From positions 1 to 32,447 of the forward strand of contig JAFTFE010000181.1 in assembly GCA_017449765.1 (NCBI GenBank): a stretch of DNA of 32,447 nucleotides, in the 5' to 3' direction. Each line of letters begins with the position of its first letter. Within the stretch, counting starts at the first letter, position 1. The translations under genes and the position numbers were made by a program. The notes beneath the pieces were generated by a model. That model was not told the origin of the DNA. It worked only from the letters and a program-made list of their open reading frames with translations, and did not search any database. Below, piece by piece: positions 7,763 through 17,827 of this stretch. Source of the stretch: Lachnospiraceae bacterium (GTDB lineage Bacteria > Bacillota > Clostridia > Lachnospirales > Lachnospiraceae).

Positions 7763-10381
7763 ATGGCAAATACGGGAAGAAACGGAAGTAATAAAAGCCG
7801 AAGTAAAACCGTACATAATAATTCAAGAAATAATGTCAAGAAAAATTCGGTAAACAAACGTAAGGATTATAATCCCAGAAGAAATGAAATATATTTATTT
7901 ATATATCTTGCAATAACGGTATTCCTGCTGTTAAGTAATTTCGGATGGTGCGGACCTGTGGGAAGATTTTTCTCTCATATTTTATTCGGTCTTTTCGGAA
8001 CGATATCATACATATTGCCGTTATATATTTTTGTTACGGCAGGTTTTCTGTTGTCGAACGGCGCACAGAAAAAAGTTGTTAAACGAGTATTATGCATAGG
8101 ACTTTTTTTAATTGTTGCAGCATTTATATTCCAAATGACGACAGCATTAGATACCGCATCACTTAAGACATTATACAGTGACGGAGTAAATGATAAAAAG
8201 GGCGGCGGTGCTATACTTGGCGGAATACTTATTCTTCTTTATAAGCTTATCGGACTTACCGGATCTATAATCGTTACGGTCCTTCTTGCCATAATCGGAA
8301 TAATTGTAGTGCTAGATGTATCAATTATAGATATGCTAAAGTATAAACCCAATATTGATGATGACGATTATGATGATGAATTTGACTTTGAAGGATTATC
8401 GGAAAATGTAGATAATTCTGAAAAAAACAGGGATATGCTTGAGAAAATAAAGGTTCTCGAGTCAGAAGAGGATAAGAAAAAGAATAAGAAAAGCAAGAAC
8501 AAACGTGTTCCTGAAGAGGAGGTTCATGAGCTTAAGCCCAACCCTTACAGTAATTTAGTATATGAAAATGCCAAATTAAATGATGCAGGCAGAGAAAAAC
8601 CGAGAGATTTCTTCGATATTCCGATTGCCAAGTATACTGAAGAGACTGATACAGACATAACAGATAATAATAAAGGACAGACTGCTGATGGTTTACCTGA
8701 GGAATTAACCGGACCGGTATCAGATATTCAACCTGTTAAAAGACGCAGAAGAAAGACTAAGGAGTCCGAGCAGGAGATGCTTGCTGAGAGAGACGCAATA
8801 GCAGATGATTTAAGTTCGGTATCAGCAAAACCTGTATCCCATGCAGATGCCAAAGCAGGAGCAAAGTCGGATGATATTCTCGTAGGCGGTGACGAAGTAA
8901 TAAGCGGTAAAGAATATGTATTTCCGTCATTGGAACTTCTTAAGGCAGGAACAAAAGGTGGTAAGAGCAACGAGGCAAGTATAAGAGAGACTGCTCAAAA
9001 GCTTAAGAGTACATTGGAAAACTTCGGCGTGACCGTCACCATAACTGATTATAGCTGCGGACCGGCAGTTACCAGATATGAGTTGCAGCCTGAGCAGGGT
9101 GTAAAAGTTAGTAAGATAGTTAATCTTGCTGATGATATCAAGCTTAACCTTGCAGCTGCTGATATAAGGATTGAAGCACCTATACCGGGCAAGGCTGCTA
9201 TAGGTATTGAGGTTCCTAACAAGGAAAGTTCCTCAGTTATGTTTAGGGAACTTCTCGAATCCGAAGCATTTAAGAAGATGAACTCAAAGATTGCATTTGC
9301 AGTCGGTAAGGATATAAGCGGACAGGTGGTAGTGGCTGATATAGCCAAGATGCCGCATCTGCTTGTAGCAGGTTCAACCGGCTCCGGAAAATCCGTACTT
9401 ATTAATTCACTCATTATGAGTATATTATATAAGGCAAAACCGGATGAGGTTAAGCTTATAATGGTTGATCCTAAGCAGGTTGAGCTTAGTATATATAACG
9501 GTATTCCACACCTTTTAATACCTGTTGTAACTGATCCTAAGAAAGCGGCAGGTGCGCTTAACTGGGCTGTAATGGAAATGACAAACAGATACCAGCTTTT
9601 TGCGCAGTATAATGTACGTAATCTTGAGGGCTATAATGCGAAAGTCAAAACTGTTACGGGAACTGATGAAGGAGTACCGGAATTAAAGAAACTTCCTCAG
9701 ATAGTTGTAATCGTAGACGAGCTTGCTGATTTAATGATGGTTGCACATGGTGAGGTTGAGGATGCGATTGTTCGTCTTACACAGCTTGCAAGAGCTGCCG
9801 GCATACACCTTGTAATCGCTACACAGAGACCGTCTGTTGATGTAATAACCGGACTTATCAAGGCGAATGTTCCATCAAGAATCGCTATGACTGTATCTTC
9901 GGGTGTTGACTCAAGAACTATTATAGATATGAACGGTGCCGAGAAGCTGCTTGGTAAGGGTGATATGCTGTATTATCCTACAGGCTATCCAAAGCCTGTC
10001 AGAGTACAGGGAGCATTTCTTTCAGATGAGGAGATTGCAAATGTAACTAACTTCCTCAAGGAGCAAAGCGGTGAAGTTACCTATGATGAGAATGTCTCAG
10101 CAGAGATTGACAGCAGCAAGGCAGGAGGTACTTCGTCGGGCTCGTCATCAGGCAGTGATTATGATGAGTATTTTGTTGATGCAGGAAAATTCATAATAGG
10201 TAAGGAAAAGGCCTCCATCGGCATGCTGCAGAGAGTATTCAAGATAGGCTTCAACCGTGCTGCCAGAATTATGGATCAGCTTGAGGAAGCCGGAGTAGTT
10301 GGACCGGAAGAGGGCACAAAGCCAAGAAAGGTCCTTATGGTTATGGAAGAGTTTGAAAACTATGTAGAGGAGAATATGTAA
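7763..10381 (+). CDS. ftsK: FtsK/SpoIIIE-family DNA translocase
   Basis: This is a membrane-anchored hexameric ATPase that pumps double-stranded DNA through the division or sporulation septum. Of its 872 residues, the first ~40 are basic and followed by about four membrane segments (roughly 42-195). Then comes an acidic, charged linker (about 198-400), the alpha/beta motor, and a C-terminal winged-helix gamma domain (about 800-870) that reads chromosome polarity sequences. The Walker A GSTGSGKS is at 538-544 and Walker [10 protein letters not shown] centres on D652/E653; [13 protein letters not shown] follows. The gene follows tepA by 42 bases, with a small hairpin (7721-7739) and an AAGGAG site between. 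Whether it works as SpoIIIE or vegetative FtsK cannot be told from sequence; the window shows no spo genes. Confidence 0.95.
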   Translation: MANTGRNGSNKSRSKTVHNNSRNNVKKNSVNKRKDYNPRRNEIYLFIYLAITVFLLLSNFGWCGPVGRFFSHILFGLFGTISYILPLYIFVTAGFLLSNGAQKKVVKRVLCIGLFLIVAAFIFQMTTALDTASLKTLYSDGVNDKKGGGAILGGILILLYKLIGLTGSIIVTVLLAIIGIIVVLDVSIIDMLKYKPNIDDDDYDDEFDFEGLSENVDNSEKNRDMLEKIKVLESEEDKKKNKKSKNKRVPEEEVHELKPNPYSNLVYENAKLNDAGREKPRDFFDIPIAKYTEETDTDITDNNKGQTADGLPEELTGPVSDIQPVKRRRRKTKESEQEMLAERDAIADDLSSVSAKPVSHADAKAGAKSDDILVGGDEVISGKEYVFPSLELLKAGTKGGKSNEASIRETAQKLKSTLENFGVTVTITDYSCGPAVTRYELQPEQGVKVSKIVNLADDIKLNLAAADIRIEAPIPGKAAIGIEVPNKESSSVMFRELLESEAFKKMNSKIAFAVGKDISGQVVVADIAKMPHLLVAGSTGSGKSVLINSLIMSILYKAKPDEVKLIMVDPKQVELSIYNGIPHLLIPVVTDPKKAAGALNWAVMEMTNRYQLFAQYNVRNLEGYNAKVKTVTGTDEGVPELKKLPQIVVIVDELADLMMVAHGEVEDAIVRLTQLARAAGIHLVIATQRPSVDVITGLIKANVPSRIAMTVSSGVDSRTIIDMNGAEKLLGKGDMLYYPTGYPKPVRVQGAFLSDEEIANVTNFLKEQSGEVTYDENVSAEIDSSKAGGTSSGSSSGSDYDEYFVDAGKFIIGKEKASIGMLQRVFKIGFNRAARIMDQLEEAGVVGPEEGTKPRKVLMVMEEFENYVEENM

Positions 10382-10382
10382 T

Positions 10383-12050
10383 ATGACAGATATCGAAATA
10401 GCACGTGAGGCGAAGCTTGTTAATATCAAAGATGTAGCAGCTAAGCTTGATATAACAGAGGACGACCTTGAAATGTACGGAAAGTACAAGGCTAAGCTGT
10501 CTGATGAATATCTCGAGAAAATTAAAGATAATAAAAATGGAAAGCTCGTTCTTGTAACAGCTATTAATCCGACTCCTGCAGGAGAGGGTAAGACCACTGT
10601 TACTGTCGGTTTGGGTCAGGCTATGGGTAAGCTTGGAAAAAAATCCGTCATAGCCCTGCGTGAGCCATCACTCGGACCATGCTTTGGTATAAAAGGCGGT
10701 GCTGCCGGAGGCGGATATTCGCAGGTGGTACCTATGGATGACTTGAATCTGCATTTTACGGGAGATTTTCATGCCATTACATCAGCTAATAATCTTCTGT
10801 GTGCCATGCTTGACAATCATATGCAACAGGGCAATACACTTCATATCGATCCTAAGAGAGTTATTATCAAACGATGTCTTGATATGAATGACAGGGCATT
10901 AAGAAATATTATTATCGGTATGGGTGGCAAGATGGATGGCGTTGTAAGGCAGGATGGTTTTATTATAACCGTTGCATCTGAAGTTATGGCGATACTTTGT
11001 CTTGCAGAGGATATAAATGATTTACATGACAGACTTGGAAGAATGATAGTTGCATATAATACAGACAATGAGCCGGTTACCGCAAGTGACTTAAAGGCGG
11101 TAGGAGCTATGACGGCACTTCTTAAAGATGCAATAAAGCCTAATATAATACAGACACTTGAACATACACCTGCACTCGTACACGGAGGTCCTTTTGCAAA
11201 TATCGCACATGGCTGTAATTCTGTAAGAGCTACACGTGCGGCACTTAAGATGGCTGATTATGTTATTACGGAAGCGGGCTTCGGCGCAGATTTGGGAGCC
11301 GAGAAGTTCATGGATATCAAGTGTCGTAAGGCAGGACTTTCACCTGATGCGGTCGTACTTGTAGCGACGGTAAGAGCTTTAAAATACAATGGCGGAGTGT
11401 CTAAGGATGAACTTAATAATGAGAATTTGGAAGCTCTGAAAAAAGGTATAGTAAATCTTGAAAAACACATAGAAAATCTACAGATGTATGGAGTTCCTGT
11501 TGTGGTTACGCTCAACAGATTTGTATCCGATACAGAGAAAGAACTTAAATTTATAGAGAATTTCTGTAAAGAAAGAGACTGCGATTTTGCCCTTGCAAAT
11601 GTCTGGGAGAAGGGTGGCGAAGGCGGATTAGAACTTGCGCGTGCAGTTGTAAATACTGTTGAGACAAAGGAAAGCCATTTCAAGCCGTTATATGATAACG
11701 GTTTATCCATAAAGGAAAAGATAGAATGTGTAGCAAAGAAAATATATGGTGCAAGAGCGGTTAATTACAGCAGTGAGGCCCAAAAGGCGATAGCGAAGAT
11801 TGAGTCACTGGGATTTGCGGATATGCCTGTGTGTATGGCTAAGAATCAGTATTCGCTTTCTGATGATGCATCAAAGCTTGGCAGACCAACGGATTTTGAT
11901 ATAAATATAAGAGAGGTATATGTCAGCGCAGGAGCAGGATTTGTGGTTGCCATTACAGGAACTGTTATGACTATGCCGGGACTGCCTAAGGTACCTGCTG
12001 CCGAGAGGATATATGTGGATGAAGAAGGAAAGATAAACGGACTTTTCTAA
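10383..12050 (+). CDS. fhs: Formate-tetrahydrofolate ligase
   Basis: The enzyme joins formate to tetrahydrofolate using ATP, giving 10-formyl-THF for purine synthesis, fMet-tRNA, or the methyl branch of acetogenic metabolism. The length of 555 residues is standard. The P-loop TPAGEGKTT lies around residues 64-72, followed by the family segments [18 protein letters not shown] and HFTGDFHAI. The start codon lies one base after the ftsK stop, with its GAGGAG site inside the ftsK end, so the two are probably translationally coupled. folD follows 63 bases later, forming a one-carbon pair. A separate methenyl-THF cyclohydrolase gene (fchA) is not present, and FolD can supply that step. Confidence 0.98.
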   Translation: MTDIEIAREAKLVNIKDVAAKLDITEDDLEMYGKYKAKLSDEYLEKIKDNKNGKLVLVTAINPTPAGEGKTTVTVGLGQAMGKLGKKSVIALREPSLGPCFGIKGGAAGGGYSQVVPMDDLNLHFTGDFHAITSANNLLCAMLDNHMQQGNTLHIDPKRVIIKRCLDMNDRALRNIIIGMGGKMDGVVRQDGFIITVASEVMAILCLAEDINDLHDRLGRMIVAYNTDNEPVTASDLKAVGAMTALLKDAIKPNIIQTLEHTPALVHGGPFANIAHGCNSVRATRAALKMADYVITEAGFGADLGAEKFMDIKCRKAGLSPDAVVLVATVRALKYNGGVSKDELNNENLEALKKGIVNLEKHIENLQMYGVPVVVTLNRFVSDTEKELKFIENFCKERDCDFALANVWEKGGEGGLELARAVVNTVETKESHFKPLYDNGLSIKEKIECVAKKIYGARAVNYSSEAQKAIAKIESLGFADMPVCMAKNQYSLSDDASKLGRPTDFDINIREVYVSAGAGFVVAITGTVMTMPGLPKVPAAERIYVDEEGKINGLF

Positions 12051-12113
12051 TTGTTATGACATAATACGGAATTACTTAATAATTATAAAATAAATTGTGA
12101 AAGGAAGGAAGAT

Positions 12114-12956
12114 ATGGCACAGTTAATTGACGGTAAATTAATCTCCAAACAGATTAAAGATGAATTAAAGGAAAAAGTTGCTGAATTAAAATCACAGGGT
12201 ACGGAAATATGTCTTGCAGTAATTCAGGTCGGAAACGACCCTGCCTCCACGGTATATGTGGGAAATAAGAAAAAAGCGTGCGAATACATAGGAATTAAGT
12301 CTCTTGCTTATGAATTACCTGAGAAGACAACAGAAGAAGAATTGCTTGAATTGATAGATAAGCTTAACAAGGATGATAGTGTAGACGGTATTCTGGTGCA
12401 GCTTCCTGTCCCGAAGCATATAAATGATGAGACAATTATAAACGCAATCTCACCTAAGAAGGATGTAGACGGCTTTTCTCCTGCCAGTGTAGGAGCACTC
12501 AGCATAGGTCAAAAAGGGTTTGTATCCTGTACTCCTGCCGGTATCATACAATTGCTTAAGCGATCAAATATAGAGATTGAAGGCAAGGAATGCGTTGTAA
12601 TCGGCAGAAGTAACATAGTAGGAAAGCCTATGGCAATGCTTTTAATCAGAGAAAACGGAACTGTTACGGTATGTCATTCGAGAACTAAGAATCTTAAGGA
12701 GGTCTGCAAGCGTGCAGATATACTTGTTGCTGCTGTAGGCAAACCTAAGATGATAGATGCGTCGTATGTAAAGGAAGGCGCAGTTGTTATAGATGTAGGA
12801 ATTCACAGAAATGAGGAAGGTAAGCTCTGTGGTGATGTTGATTTTTCTTCAGTTGAAAAGGTAGCAAGTGCCATAACGCCTGTACCGGGTGGTGTAGGAC
12901 CTATGACTATAGCAATGCTTATGAATAATTGCGTGGAAGCAGGATTAAATAAATAA
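12114..12956 (+). CDS. folD: Bifunctional methylene-THF dehydrogenase/methenyl-THF cyclohydrolase
   Basis: FolD interconverts 5,10-methylene-THF, 5,10-methenyl-THF and 10-formyl-THF, usually with NADP. It thus links the fhs product to the C1 pool. The 280 residues match the family. Visible signatures are the substrate-site YVGNKKKAC (catalytic Lys), GILVQLPVP and DVDGF in the N-terminal half, GRSNIVGKP in the dinucleotide-binding half, and TPVPGGVGPMT near the end. The start follows AAGGAAGGA at good spacing. The stop overlaps the rimO start by one base (TAATG), so the two are likely coupled. Confidence 0.98.
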   Translation: MAQLIDGKLISKQIKDELKEKVAELKSQGTEICLAVIQVGNDPASTVYVGNKKKACEYIGIKSLAYELPEKTTEEELLELIDKLNKDDSVDGILVQLPVPKHINDETIINAISPKKDVDGFSPASVGALSIGQKGFVSCTPAGIIQLLKRSNIEIEGKECVVIGRSNIVGKPMAMLLIRENGTVTVCHSRTKNLKEVCKRADILVAAVGKPKMIDASYVKEGAVVIDVGIHRNEEGKLCGDVDFSSVEKVASAITPVPGGVGPMTIAMLMNNCVEAGLNK

Positions 12957-14353
12957 TGAATATAATGATGGTATCACTTGGTTGTGATAAAAATCTGTGC
13001 GACAGCGAAACTATGATGGGTATTTTAAGAAAGAATAATTATAACCTGACCAATGAGGAAACAGAGGCAGATGCGGTTATAATCAACACCTGTACTTTTA
13101 TACGTGACGCTATGGAGGAAAGTATTAATACTATACTTGAGATGGCGAAGCTTAAGGAAGGAAGACTTAAGTATATCATAGCAGCCGGATGTCTGGCAGA
13201 GAGATATAAAAATGAAATATTTGACGAGATTCCTGAGATAGATGCCTGTGTCGGTACGGCAAGTTTTGACAGGATAGTAGAGGTTATAAAGGAGCTTGAG
13301 TATTCTTCATCAGACGGCTTGTCCGAAGATTCTGCGGATTACGGGGACATAGACAAAAAATATGAACATAAGAAGGTTGCCATCTTCGATAATATAGATA
13401 AGCTGGCGGTATCGGATACACATAAGGCGATAGCTTCCGGTACATTTATGGGATATTTAAAGATTGCAGAGGGCTGTGATAAACATTGTACTTACTGTAT
13501 TATTCCTAAGATTAGAGGAAGCTACAGAAGTGTTCCGATGGAAAAGCTTATCGACGAAGCTTCATATATGGCGGCTAACGGTATCAGAGAACTCATACTT
13601 GTAGCACAGGAGACCACCTGCTATGGCAAGGATATATACGGAAAGAAGTGCCTGCATGAGCTTATTGCAAAACTTGCCAAGATAGAAGGTATCGAATGGA
13701 TTAGAATTATGTACTGCTATCCGGAAGAAATATATGATGAGCTTATAGATACATTTGTAAATGAGAAAAAACTCTTGCATTATATAGATATGCCGCTTCA
13801 GCATTCGGAAGATGAAATCTTAAGAAGGATGGGAAGAAGGACAGATAAGAAGTCGATTACAGAGGTTATTAATAAGCTTAGAGCGAAAGTGCCGGATATA
13901 GCGATAAGGACTTCACTTATTACGGGATTTCCGGGAGAGACAGAGGAAGAACACGAGAGTCTTATGGAGTTTCTTGATGATATGGAGCTTGACAGGGTGG
14001 GGGTATTTACATATTCGCAAGAAGAAGGAACACCGGCTGCCGAGTTTGACAATCAGATAGATGAAGAACTTGCACAAAAATGGCGTGACGAGATAATGGA
14101 GCTTCAACAGGAAATATCAGCAGATAAGAATGATGATATGATAGGACATACATATAAGGTCATCATAGAGGGCTATGCTCCTGATGATGACGTATATGTA
14201 GGAAGAACATATAAAGATGCGCCCGGCGTAGACGGACTTGTATTTGTAAATTGTGATTATGAACTGATGTCAGGAAGCATAGTAGATGTTAAGATAAAAG
14301 AGGCAGGACCTTATGATTTGATAGGAGATGTGGAAGATGAATTTACCGAATAA
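12956..14353 (+). CDS. rimO: Ribosomal protein S12 methylthiotransferase
   Basis: RimO is a radical-SAM enzyme that adds a methylthio group to a conserved Asp of ribosomal protein S12. The N-terminal domain binds an auxiliary iron-sulfur cluster through C10 (SLGCDKN), C46 (NTCTF) and C79 (AGCLAE). The radical-SAM motif CX3CX2C is C174, C178 and C181, followed by PKIRGSYRS. A TRAM domain occupies about residues 395-460. The 465-residue length is slightly above the usual ~440, through an acidic insert around 115-150 before the radical-SAM domain. The SLGCDKNLCDSE start favours RimO over MiaB. It overlaps folD by one base and pgsA by 17. Confidence 0.95.
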   Translation: MNIMMVSLGCDKNLCDSETMMGILRKNNYNLTNEETEADAVIINTCTFIRDAMEESINTILEMAKLKEGRLKYIIAAGCLAERYKNEIFDEIPEIDACVGTASFDRIVEVIKELEYSSSDGLSEDSADYGDIDKKYEHKKVAIFDNIDKLAVSDTHKAIASGTFMGYLKIAEGCDKHCTYCIIPKIRGSYRSVPMEKLIDEASYMAANGIRELILVAQETTCYGKDIYGKKCLHELIAKLAKIEGIEWIRIMYCYPEEIYDELIDTFVNEKKLLHYIDMPLQHSEDEILRRMGRRTDKKSITEVINKLRAKVPDIAIRTSLITGFPGETEEEHESLMEFLDDMELDRVGVFTYSQEEGTPAAEFDNQIDEELAQKWRDEIMELQQEISADKNDDMIGHTYKVIIEGYAPDDDVYVGRTYKDAPGVDGLVFVNCDYELMSGSIVDVKIKEAGPYDLIGDVEDEFTE

Positions 14354-14870
14354 ACTTACGATAATGAGAGTTATACTTATACCGTTTTTTCTTGTGGCAC
14401 TTATGGTGTCCGCTATACCATATGGCAAGTGGATTGCGCTTGGTATATTCTGCGTGGCAGCTATTACAGATACCTTAGACGGTCATATTGCCAGAAAATA
14501 CAATCTTATAACCAACTTTGGTAAGTTTATGGATCCGCTTGCTGATAAGTTGCTTGTATGTTCAGCTATGATTGCACTTATTGAACTTGAAAGAATACCT
14601 GCCTGGATAGTAATTATAATAATAGCAAGAGAGTTTATAATAAGCGGTTTCAGACTTATAGCTGCTGACAAAGGAATCGTTATAGCAGCAGGCTGGTGGG
14701 GAAAAGTTAAAACCGTTGTTCAGATGGTAATGATTATAATACTTATATGTGATTTCGGAGGACATATCGCATGGCTTGTAGAGCAGATATTCATTTATGC
14801 AGCACTTGCACTTACTATTATTTCACTTGTTGATTATCTGATGAAGAACAAGGGTGTACTGTCTGATTAG
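14337..14870 (+). CDS. pgsA: CDP-diacylglycerol-glycerol-3-phosphate 3-phosphatidyltransferase
   Basis: PgsA makes phosphatidylglycerol phosphate from CDP-diacylglycerol and glycerol 3-phosphate at the membrane, the committed step to phosphatidylglycerol. The CDP-alcohol phosphotransferase motif D-X2-DG-X2-AR-X8-G-X3-D-X3-D is complete (DTLDGHIAR ... GKFMDPLADK). About five to six membrane segments are visible. I place the start at 14337 (MNLPNKLT, the typical PgsA beginning) because AGGAGA at 14323-14328 is well spaced from it; an in-frame ATG at 14328 would overlap that site. This gives 177 residues and a 17-base overlap with rimO. Confidence 0.95.
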   Translation: MNLPNKLTIMRVILIPFFLVALMVSAIPYGKWIALGIFCVAAITDTLDGHIARKYNLITNFGKFMDPLADKLLVCSAMIALIELERIPAWIVIIIIAREFIISGFRLIAADKGIVIAAGWWGKVKTVVQMVMIIILICDFGGHIAWLVEQIFIYAALALTIISLVDYLMKNKGVLSD

Positions 14871-14878
14871 GAGCAATA

Positions 14879-15340
14879 ATGGAAGAACAATTAGTAAAAT
14901 ATCTTATAGATAATAAACTTACCATAACAACTGCGGAATCCTGTACCGGAGGTATGATATCTTCAAGTTTAGTTAATGTACCGGGAGCTTCATGGGTACT
15001 TAACGAGGCACATATTACTTATGCTAACGAGGCTAAAATGAAGATACTCGGTGTAAAGAAGAAAACACTTGATACTTACGGTGCTGTATCTGAGGAGACC
15101 GCTTATGAGATGGCTGAGGGTGCGGCAAAAATTGCTGATGCTGACTGCGCAATTGCCGTAACAGGAGTTGCAGGGCCTGACGGAGGAACAAAAGATAAGC
15201 CCGTTGGAACAGTATATGCAGGATTTTATATCAAGGGTAAGATAGTGGTTGAAAGATACAATTTTGACGGTGACAGATATGAAGTAAGAAGACAGACGGC
15301 GGATAAGACAATCAATCGCCTTTATGAACTTCTTGTTTAA
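14879..15340 (+). CDS. pncC: CinA C-terminal domain protein (nicotinamide-nucleotide amidase)
   Basis: The 153-residue protein is the stand-alone C-terminal domain of CinA, which deamidates nicotinamide mononucleotide to nicotinic acid mononucleotide in pyridine-nucleotide recycling. Recognisable motifs are TTAESCTGG near the start (active-site Ser region), GAVSEETAYEMAEGA, and AVTGVAGPDGGT.DKPVGTVY. The N-terminal molybdopterin-binding-like domain of full CinA is missing; this is a normal short form and not a truncation, since the start has its own AGGAG site. It follows pgsA by 8 bases and ends the long co-directional run. The recA gene, which often follows cinA in Firmicutes, is not here. 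Confidence 0.92.
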   Translation: MEEQLVKYLIDNKLTITTAESCTGGMISSSLVNVPGASWVLNEAHITYANEAKMKILGVKKKTLDTYGAVSEETAYEMAEGAAKIADADCAIAVTGVAGPDGGTKDKPVGTVYAGFYIKGKIVVERYNFDGDRYEVRRQTADKTINRLYELLV

Positions 15341-15346
15341 ATATCA

Positions 15347-15384
15347 AATTGGCATGTGATGAATACATGCCAATTATTTTTTTA
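15347..15384 (+). terminator. Terminator between convergent pncC and yprB-like gene
   Basis: A perfect 11-bp stem (15347-15357 with 15365-15375), a 7-nt loop, then a T7 run. It ends the + strand operon. The minus-strand gene stops inside its right arm, so the hairpin may serve both directions, though the T run favours the + strand. Confidence 0.85.
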
Positions 15385-16444
15385 TCATTTTTTTCATTAT
15401 ATAATGTACATATTCAGTGAGTCTGTCCTTATCCTGCAGGAATGAGTCGATAAGTTCTATATAAGTTTCTTCATCCTCATAGCTTTTCTTGTATCCATGC
15501 ATTATACCGCTGTCAAGCTGTGTTATGAAGTAGCCGCTTTTTCTGACATAACAGTTTTCCTTCATAGCCTTTTCACGATAACTTTGGTCTACGTAGGTTG
15601 CCACGCTCTTATGTATTGCCCTGTCCTCGGCAGGAAGATAGTAGTATTCCCGATAATTATCAAAGAAAAATTTCAATTCATCTTCAATTATGTTCACACT
15701 TAGCGTTGCTTCATTTTGGTATCCGGTGATTGTGATGCCGTTACTTCCTGTTGAAAGTCTTTTGGGTATGGAATAATCAAGCATAAGATTAAACTGTAAC
15801 TTGTTGTTTTTTACATGCATCGCCTGCAGTGTGAAATTTCCATCACAAAATCTTTTATAAGACATAAGACAACAGTTATATATCAACCCTTCGATATCTT
15901 CAAAGTTATGCTGCAACAAAAGCTGCTCTTTTTTGTCATCAGGTTTTTCAAGATACTCCCGGTATATTTTAATTAAATCTCCGCCCGAATACTTATCCAG
16001 CCTGTTTATACCGAGAAAATGCTCCAATGTTTTCTGCTTCAGATTATCTAAATGAAGTAATTCTTTGTATGGTCTAATGATTTTGTACAAGTCTACGCTT
16101 TCAATATTGTCAAATGTATAGCTTAAGCCGTATTCTTCGAATTTTTTCTCAAGATAAGGTATATCAAAGCCATTTCCGTTATAATTAATCAGATATTTAT
16201 ATTTTGAGATAAAATCCATAAAAACAGTTATGATTTCAAGCTCGGATTTTCCGTCATCATTAAACCACTGTTTTATAATTAGTTCATCACCCTCATAATA
16301 TCCGCAGCCAATAAGATAGATGAATGTTTGATTTGCCGCGAAACCGGTAGTTTCAATATCAAACAGGACAAAATCAGATGGTGAATAATAGTCTTTTATC
16401 TGAATAAGTTCGTTATTTCTTGCCTGATTGGATAAAATCTGCAT
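15374..16444 (-). CDS. YprB-type ribonuclease H-like exonuclease
   Basis: This 356-residue protein belongs to the RNase H-like DEDD exonuclease group annotated as YprB (RNase_H_2). Candidate metal ligands are D29 and E31 in FDIETTG, D94 in NYNGNGFDIPYL, and D183 in HNFEDIEGL, so the nuclease fold looks intact over about residues 20-195. The C-terminal ~160 residues are variable and I do not recognise them. The substrate is unknown; in Bacillus the gene neighbours the helicase YprA, but no helicase is adjacent here. It is the only long gene on the minus strand and is divergent from divIVA across a 107-base gap (measured to 16551). GAGGT precedes the start. Confidence 0.8.
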   Translation of the reverse strand: MQILSNQARNNELIQIKDYYSPSDFVLFDIETTGFAANQTFIYLIGCGYYEGDELIIKQWFNDDGKSELEIITVFMDFISKYKYLINYNGNGFDIPYLEKKFEEYGLSYTFDNIESVDLYKIIRPYKELLHLDNLKQKTLEHFLGINRLDKYSGGDLIKIYREYLEKPDDKKEQLLLQHNFEDIEGLIYNCCLMSYKRFCDGNFTLQAMHVKNNKLQFNLMLDYSIPKRLSTGSNGITITGYQNEATLSVNIIEDELKFFFDNYREYYYLPAEDRAIHKSVATYVDQSYREKAMKENCYVRKSGYFITQLDSGIMHGYKKSYEDEETYIELIDSFLQDKDRLTEYVHYIMKKMIKK

Positions 16445-16518
16445 ATCAATACCTCACAAAATATAATAATTCAAAATTAGTTCATTTAAGTTTAACATAT
16501 TTGTCATGATTTAACCAC

Positions 16519-16546
16519 TTGTATTTTTTGATTAATGTGGTATAAT
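16519..16546 (+). promoter_or_regulatory. divIVA promoter with extended -10
   Basis: TTGTAT (16519-16524), a 16-base spacer and TATAAT (16541-16546), preceded by TGG, giving the extended -10 TGGTATAAT. The start of transcription would be near 16553, which excludes use of the upstream ATG at 16551 and supports the start at 16581. Confidence 0.65.
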
Positions 16547-16580
16547 TCATATGTTAACTATTATAATGGAGGAATTGGAA

Positions 16581-17168
16581 ATGATAAAGCCTATAGATAT
16601 TAAAACACAGAAATTCAAGAAAAGCATTTTTGGTTATAAAGCAGCTGATGTTGATACATTTGTAGATTCAGTATATAGAGAATATGAAGAGGTTTATAAC
16701 GATAGGAACAAATTCGCAGATGACCTCGAGAAGCTTAATTCTTCATTACAGGAGAACAGATTAAAGTTATTTGAGCTTGAAAATCAGGTTCAGAAATTAG
16801 AAAATGATGGTGGTTCAAATACTGAAGATGCACAGAGAAAAGCAAATGAGATTATTAAAAATGCTGAAGCAAAGGCGGCAGAGATTATCGCAAATGCTAA
16901 GAGACAAAGCAGTCAGACAAGCAGTATATTTGAAGATGAACCTGTAGTTGAGCCGATTAAGACCGAGCCTGTTAAGGAAGAACCTGTCAGAGAATCAGCT
17001 TCATCAAGATTTTTCAAGAAAGCTGAGGAGGAAGTTAAACAGGCGGCAGCATCTGATAATGATGACGATGATGAAATCTTTGTAGGTGAGATAGAGGATG
17101 CCAGAAAGCCGGATAGAATGATGATAGGTGATGGCGAAGAGGAAGAAGCAGATTTCGAATTCTTATAA
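16581..17168 (+). CDS. DivIVA-domain cell-division/polarity protein
   Basis: DivIVA proteins bind negatively curved membrane at poles and septa and recruit partners. The N-terminal ~35 residues (KPIDIKTQKFKKSIFGYKAADVDTF) are the membrane-binding DivIVA motif. Residues of about 35-75 and 85-110 are coiled coil, and the remainder is a low-complexity acidic tail with Glu/Pro/Val repeats and a final DFEFL. I start it at 16581, after GGAGGAA (16568-16574), giving 195 residues; the in-frame ATG at 16551 lacks a ribosome binding site. It stands alone, with its own promoter and a terminator, upstream of ruvAB. GpsB-like or SepIVA-like roles are possible, since the family is defined only by the N-terminal part. 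Confidence 0.85.
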   Translation: MIKPIDIKTQKFKKSIFGYKAADVDTFVDSVYREYEEVYNDRNKFADDLEKLNSSLQENRLKLFELENQVQKLENDGGSNTEDAQRKANEIIKNAEAKAAEIIANAKRQSSQTSSIFEDEPVVEPIKTEPVKEEPVRESASSRFFKKAEEEVKQAAASDNDDDDEIFVGEIEDARKPDRMMIGDGEEEEADFEFL

Positions 17169-17178
17169 GATATTACAT

Positions 17179-17213
17179 AAAAGTGTTGCTTGATATGGCA
17201 GCACTTTTTCTTT
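17179..17213 (+). terminator. Terminator between divIVA and ruvA
   Basis: An 11-bp stem with one wobble (17179-17189 with 17198-17208), an 8-nt loop, then TCTTT. The ruvA ribosome binding site AGGAG follows at once (17214-17218), so partial readthrough into ruvA is plausible. Confidence 0.7.
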
Positions 17214-17226
17214 AGGAGTATAACTT

Positions 17227-17826
17227 ATGTATGCATATATCAAAGGATCAGTAGAATCAATTGGCGTGGAAAGCTTTGTCATAGAAAATAACGGTATAGG
17301 CTATAGGATACTGTCGAGTTCAAATGTTACGTCAAAATTAAAACTTAAAGATAATATAACAACTTATACGTATCTTAATGTCAGAGAAGATGATATGACT
17401 TTATTCGGCTTTTTATCGGATGAAGAAGTCAGTGTATTTAAGCTTCTTATATCTGTAAGCGGTATAGGACCTAAAGGTGCGCTTGCAATAATGTCAGCGC
17501 TTACCTTAGATGAGCTTAGAGTGGCAGTTTTGTCAGATGATTATAAAGCTATTGCCAAGGCAAACGGTGTAGGTCCAAAGACTGCTCAGAGAGTTATCAT
17601 AGAATTAAAAGATAAATTCAAGCTTGAAGATATATTTATGGGCTCTGACATATCGGATGACTTGTCAGATAATGCCGGCAGTGATATTATAACTGAGACA
17701 GCTATGGCACTTACAAGTCTTGGTTATTCGAATGTAGAAGCACTGCGTGCCATTAAGAAGATTGAAAATGCCGACAGGCTTACAGTAGAAGAATTACTTA
17801 AGGAGGCTCTTAAGAAGCTGATATAA
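17227..17826 (+). CDS. ruvA: Holliday junction DNA helicase subunit RuvA
   Basis: RuvA binds four-way DNA junctions as a tetramer and loads RuvB for branch migration. The 199 residues show the N-terminal OB fold ([13 protein letters not shown]...), two helix-hairpin-helix motifs ([13 protein letters not shown] and [18 protein letters not shown]) and the C-terminal helical domain that contacts RuvB (about 150-199). The start follows TTTAGGAGTATAACTT. ruvB begins one base after its stop, the standard arrangement. Confidence 0.98.
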   Translation: MYAYIKGSVESIGVESFVIENNGIGYRILSSSNVTSKLKLKDNITTYTYLNVREDDMTLFGFLSDEEVSVFKLLISVSGIGPKGALAIMSALTLDELRVAVLSDDYKAIAKANGVGPKTAQRVIIELKDKFKLEDIFMGSDISDDLSDNAGSDIITETAMALTSLGYSNVEALRAIKKIENADRLTVEELLKEALKKLI

Positions 17827-17827
17827 T

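Noticed and set aside
12051-12113. Separate promoter for folD
   Set aside because: The gap is AT-rich and contains TATAAA, but no -35 is found at an acceptable distance; readthrough from the fhs transcript is simpler.
14328-14336. pgsA start at 14328
   Set aside because: The AGGAGA site would touch this start codon; the ATG at 14337 has proper spacing and gives the typical MNLPNKLT beginning.
16551-16580. divIVA start at 16551
   Set aside because: It lies at or before the predicted transcription start and has no ribosome binding site. GGAGGAA precedes 16581, and MIKPIDIKTQKF is a normal family start.
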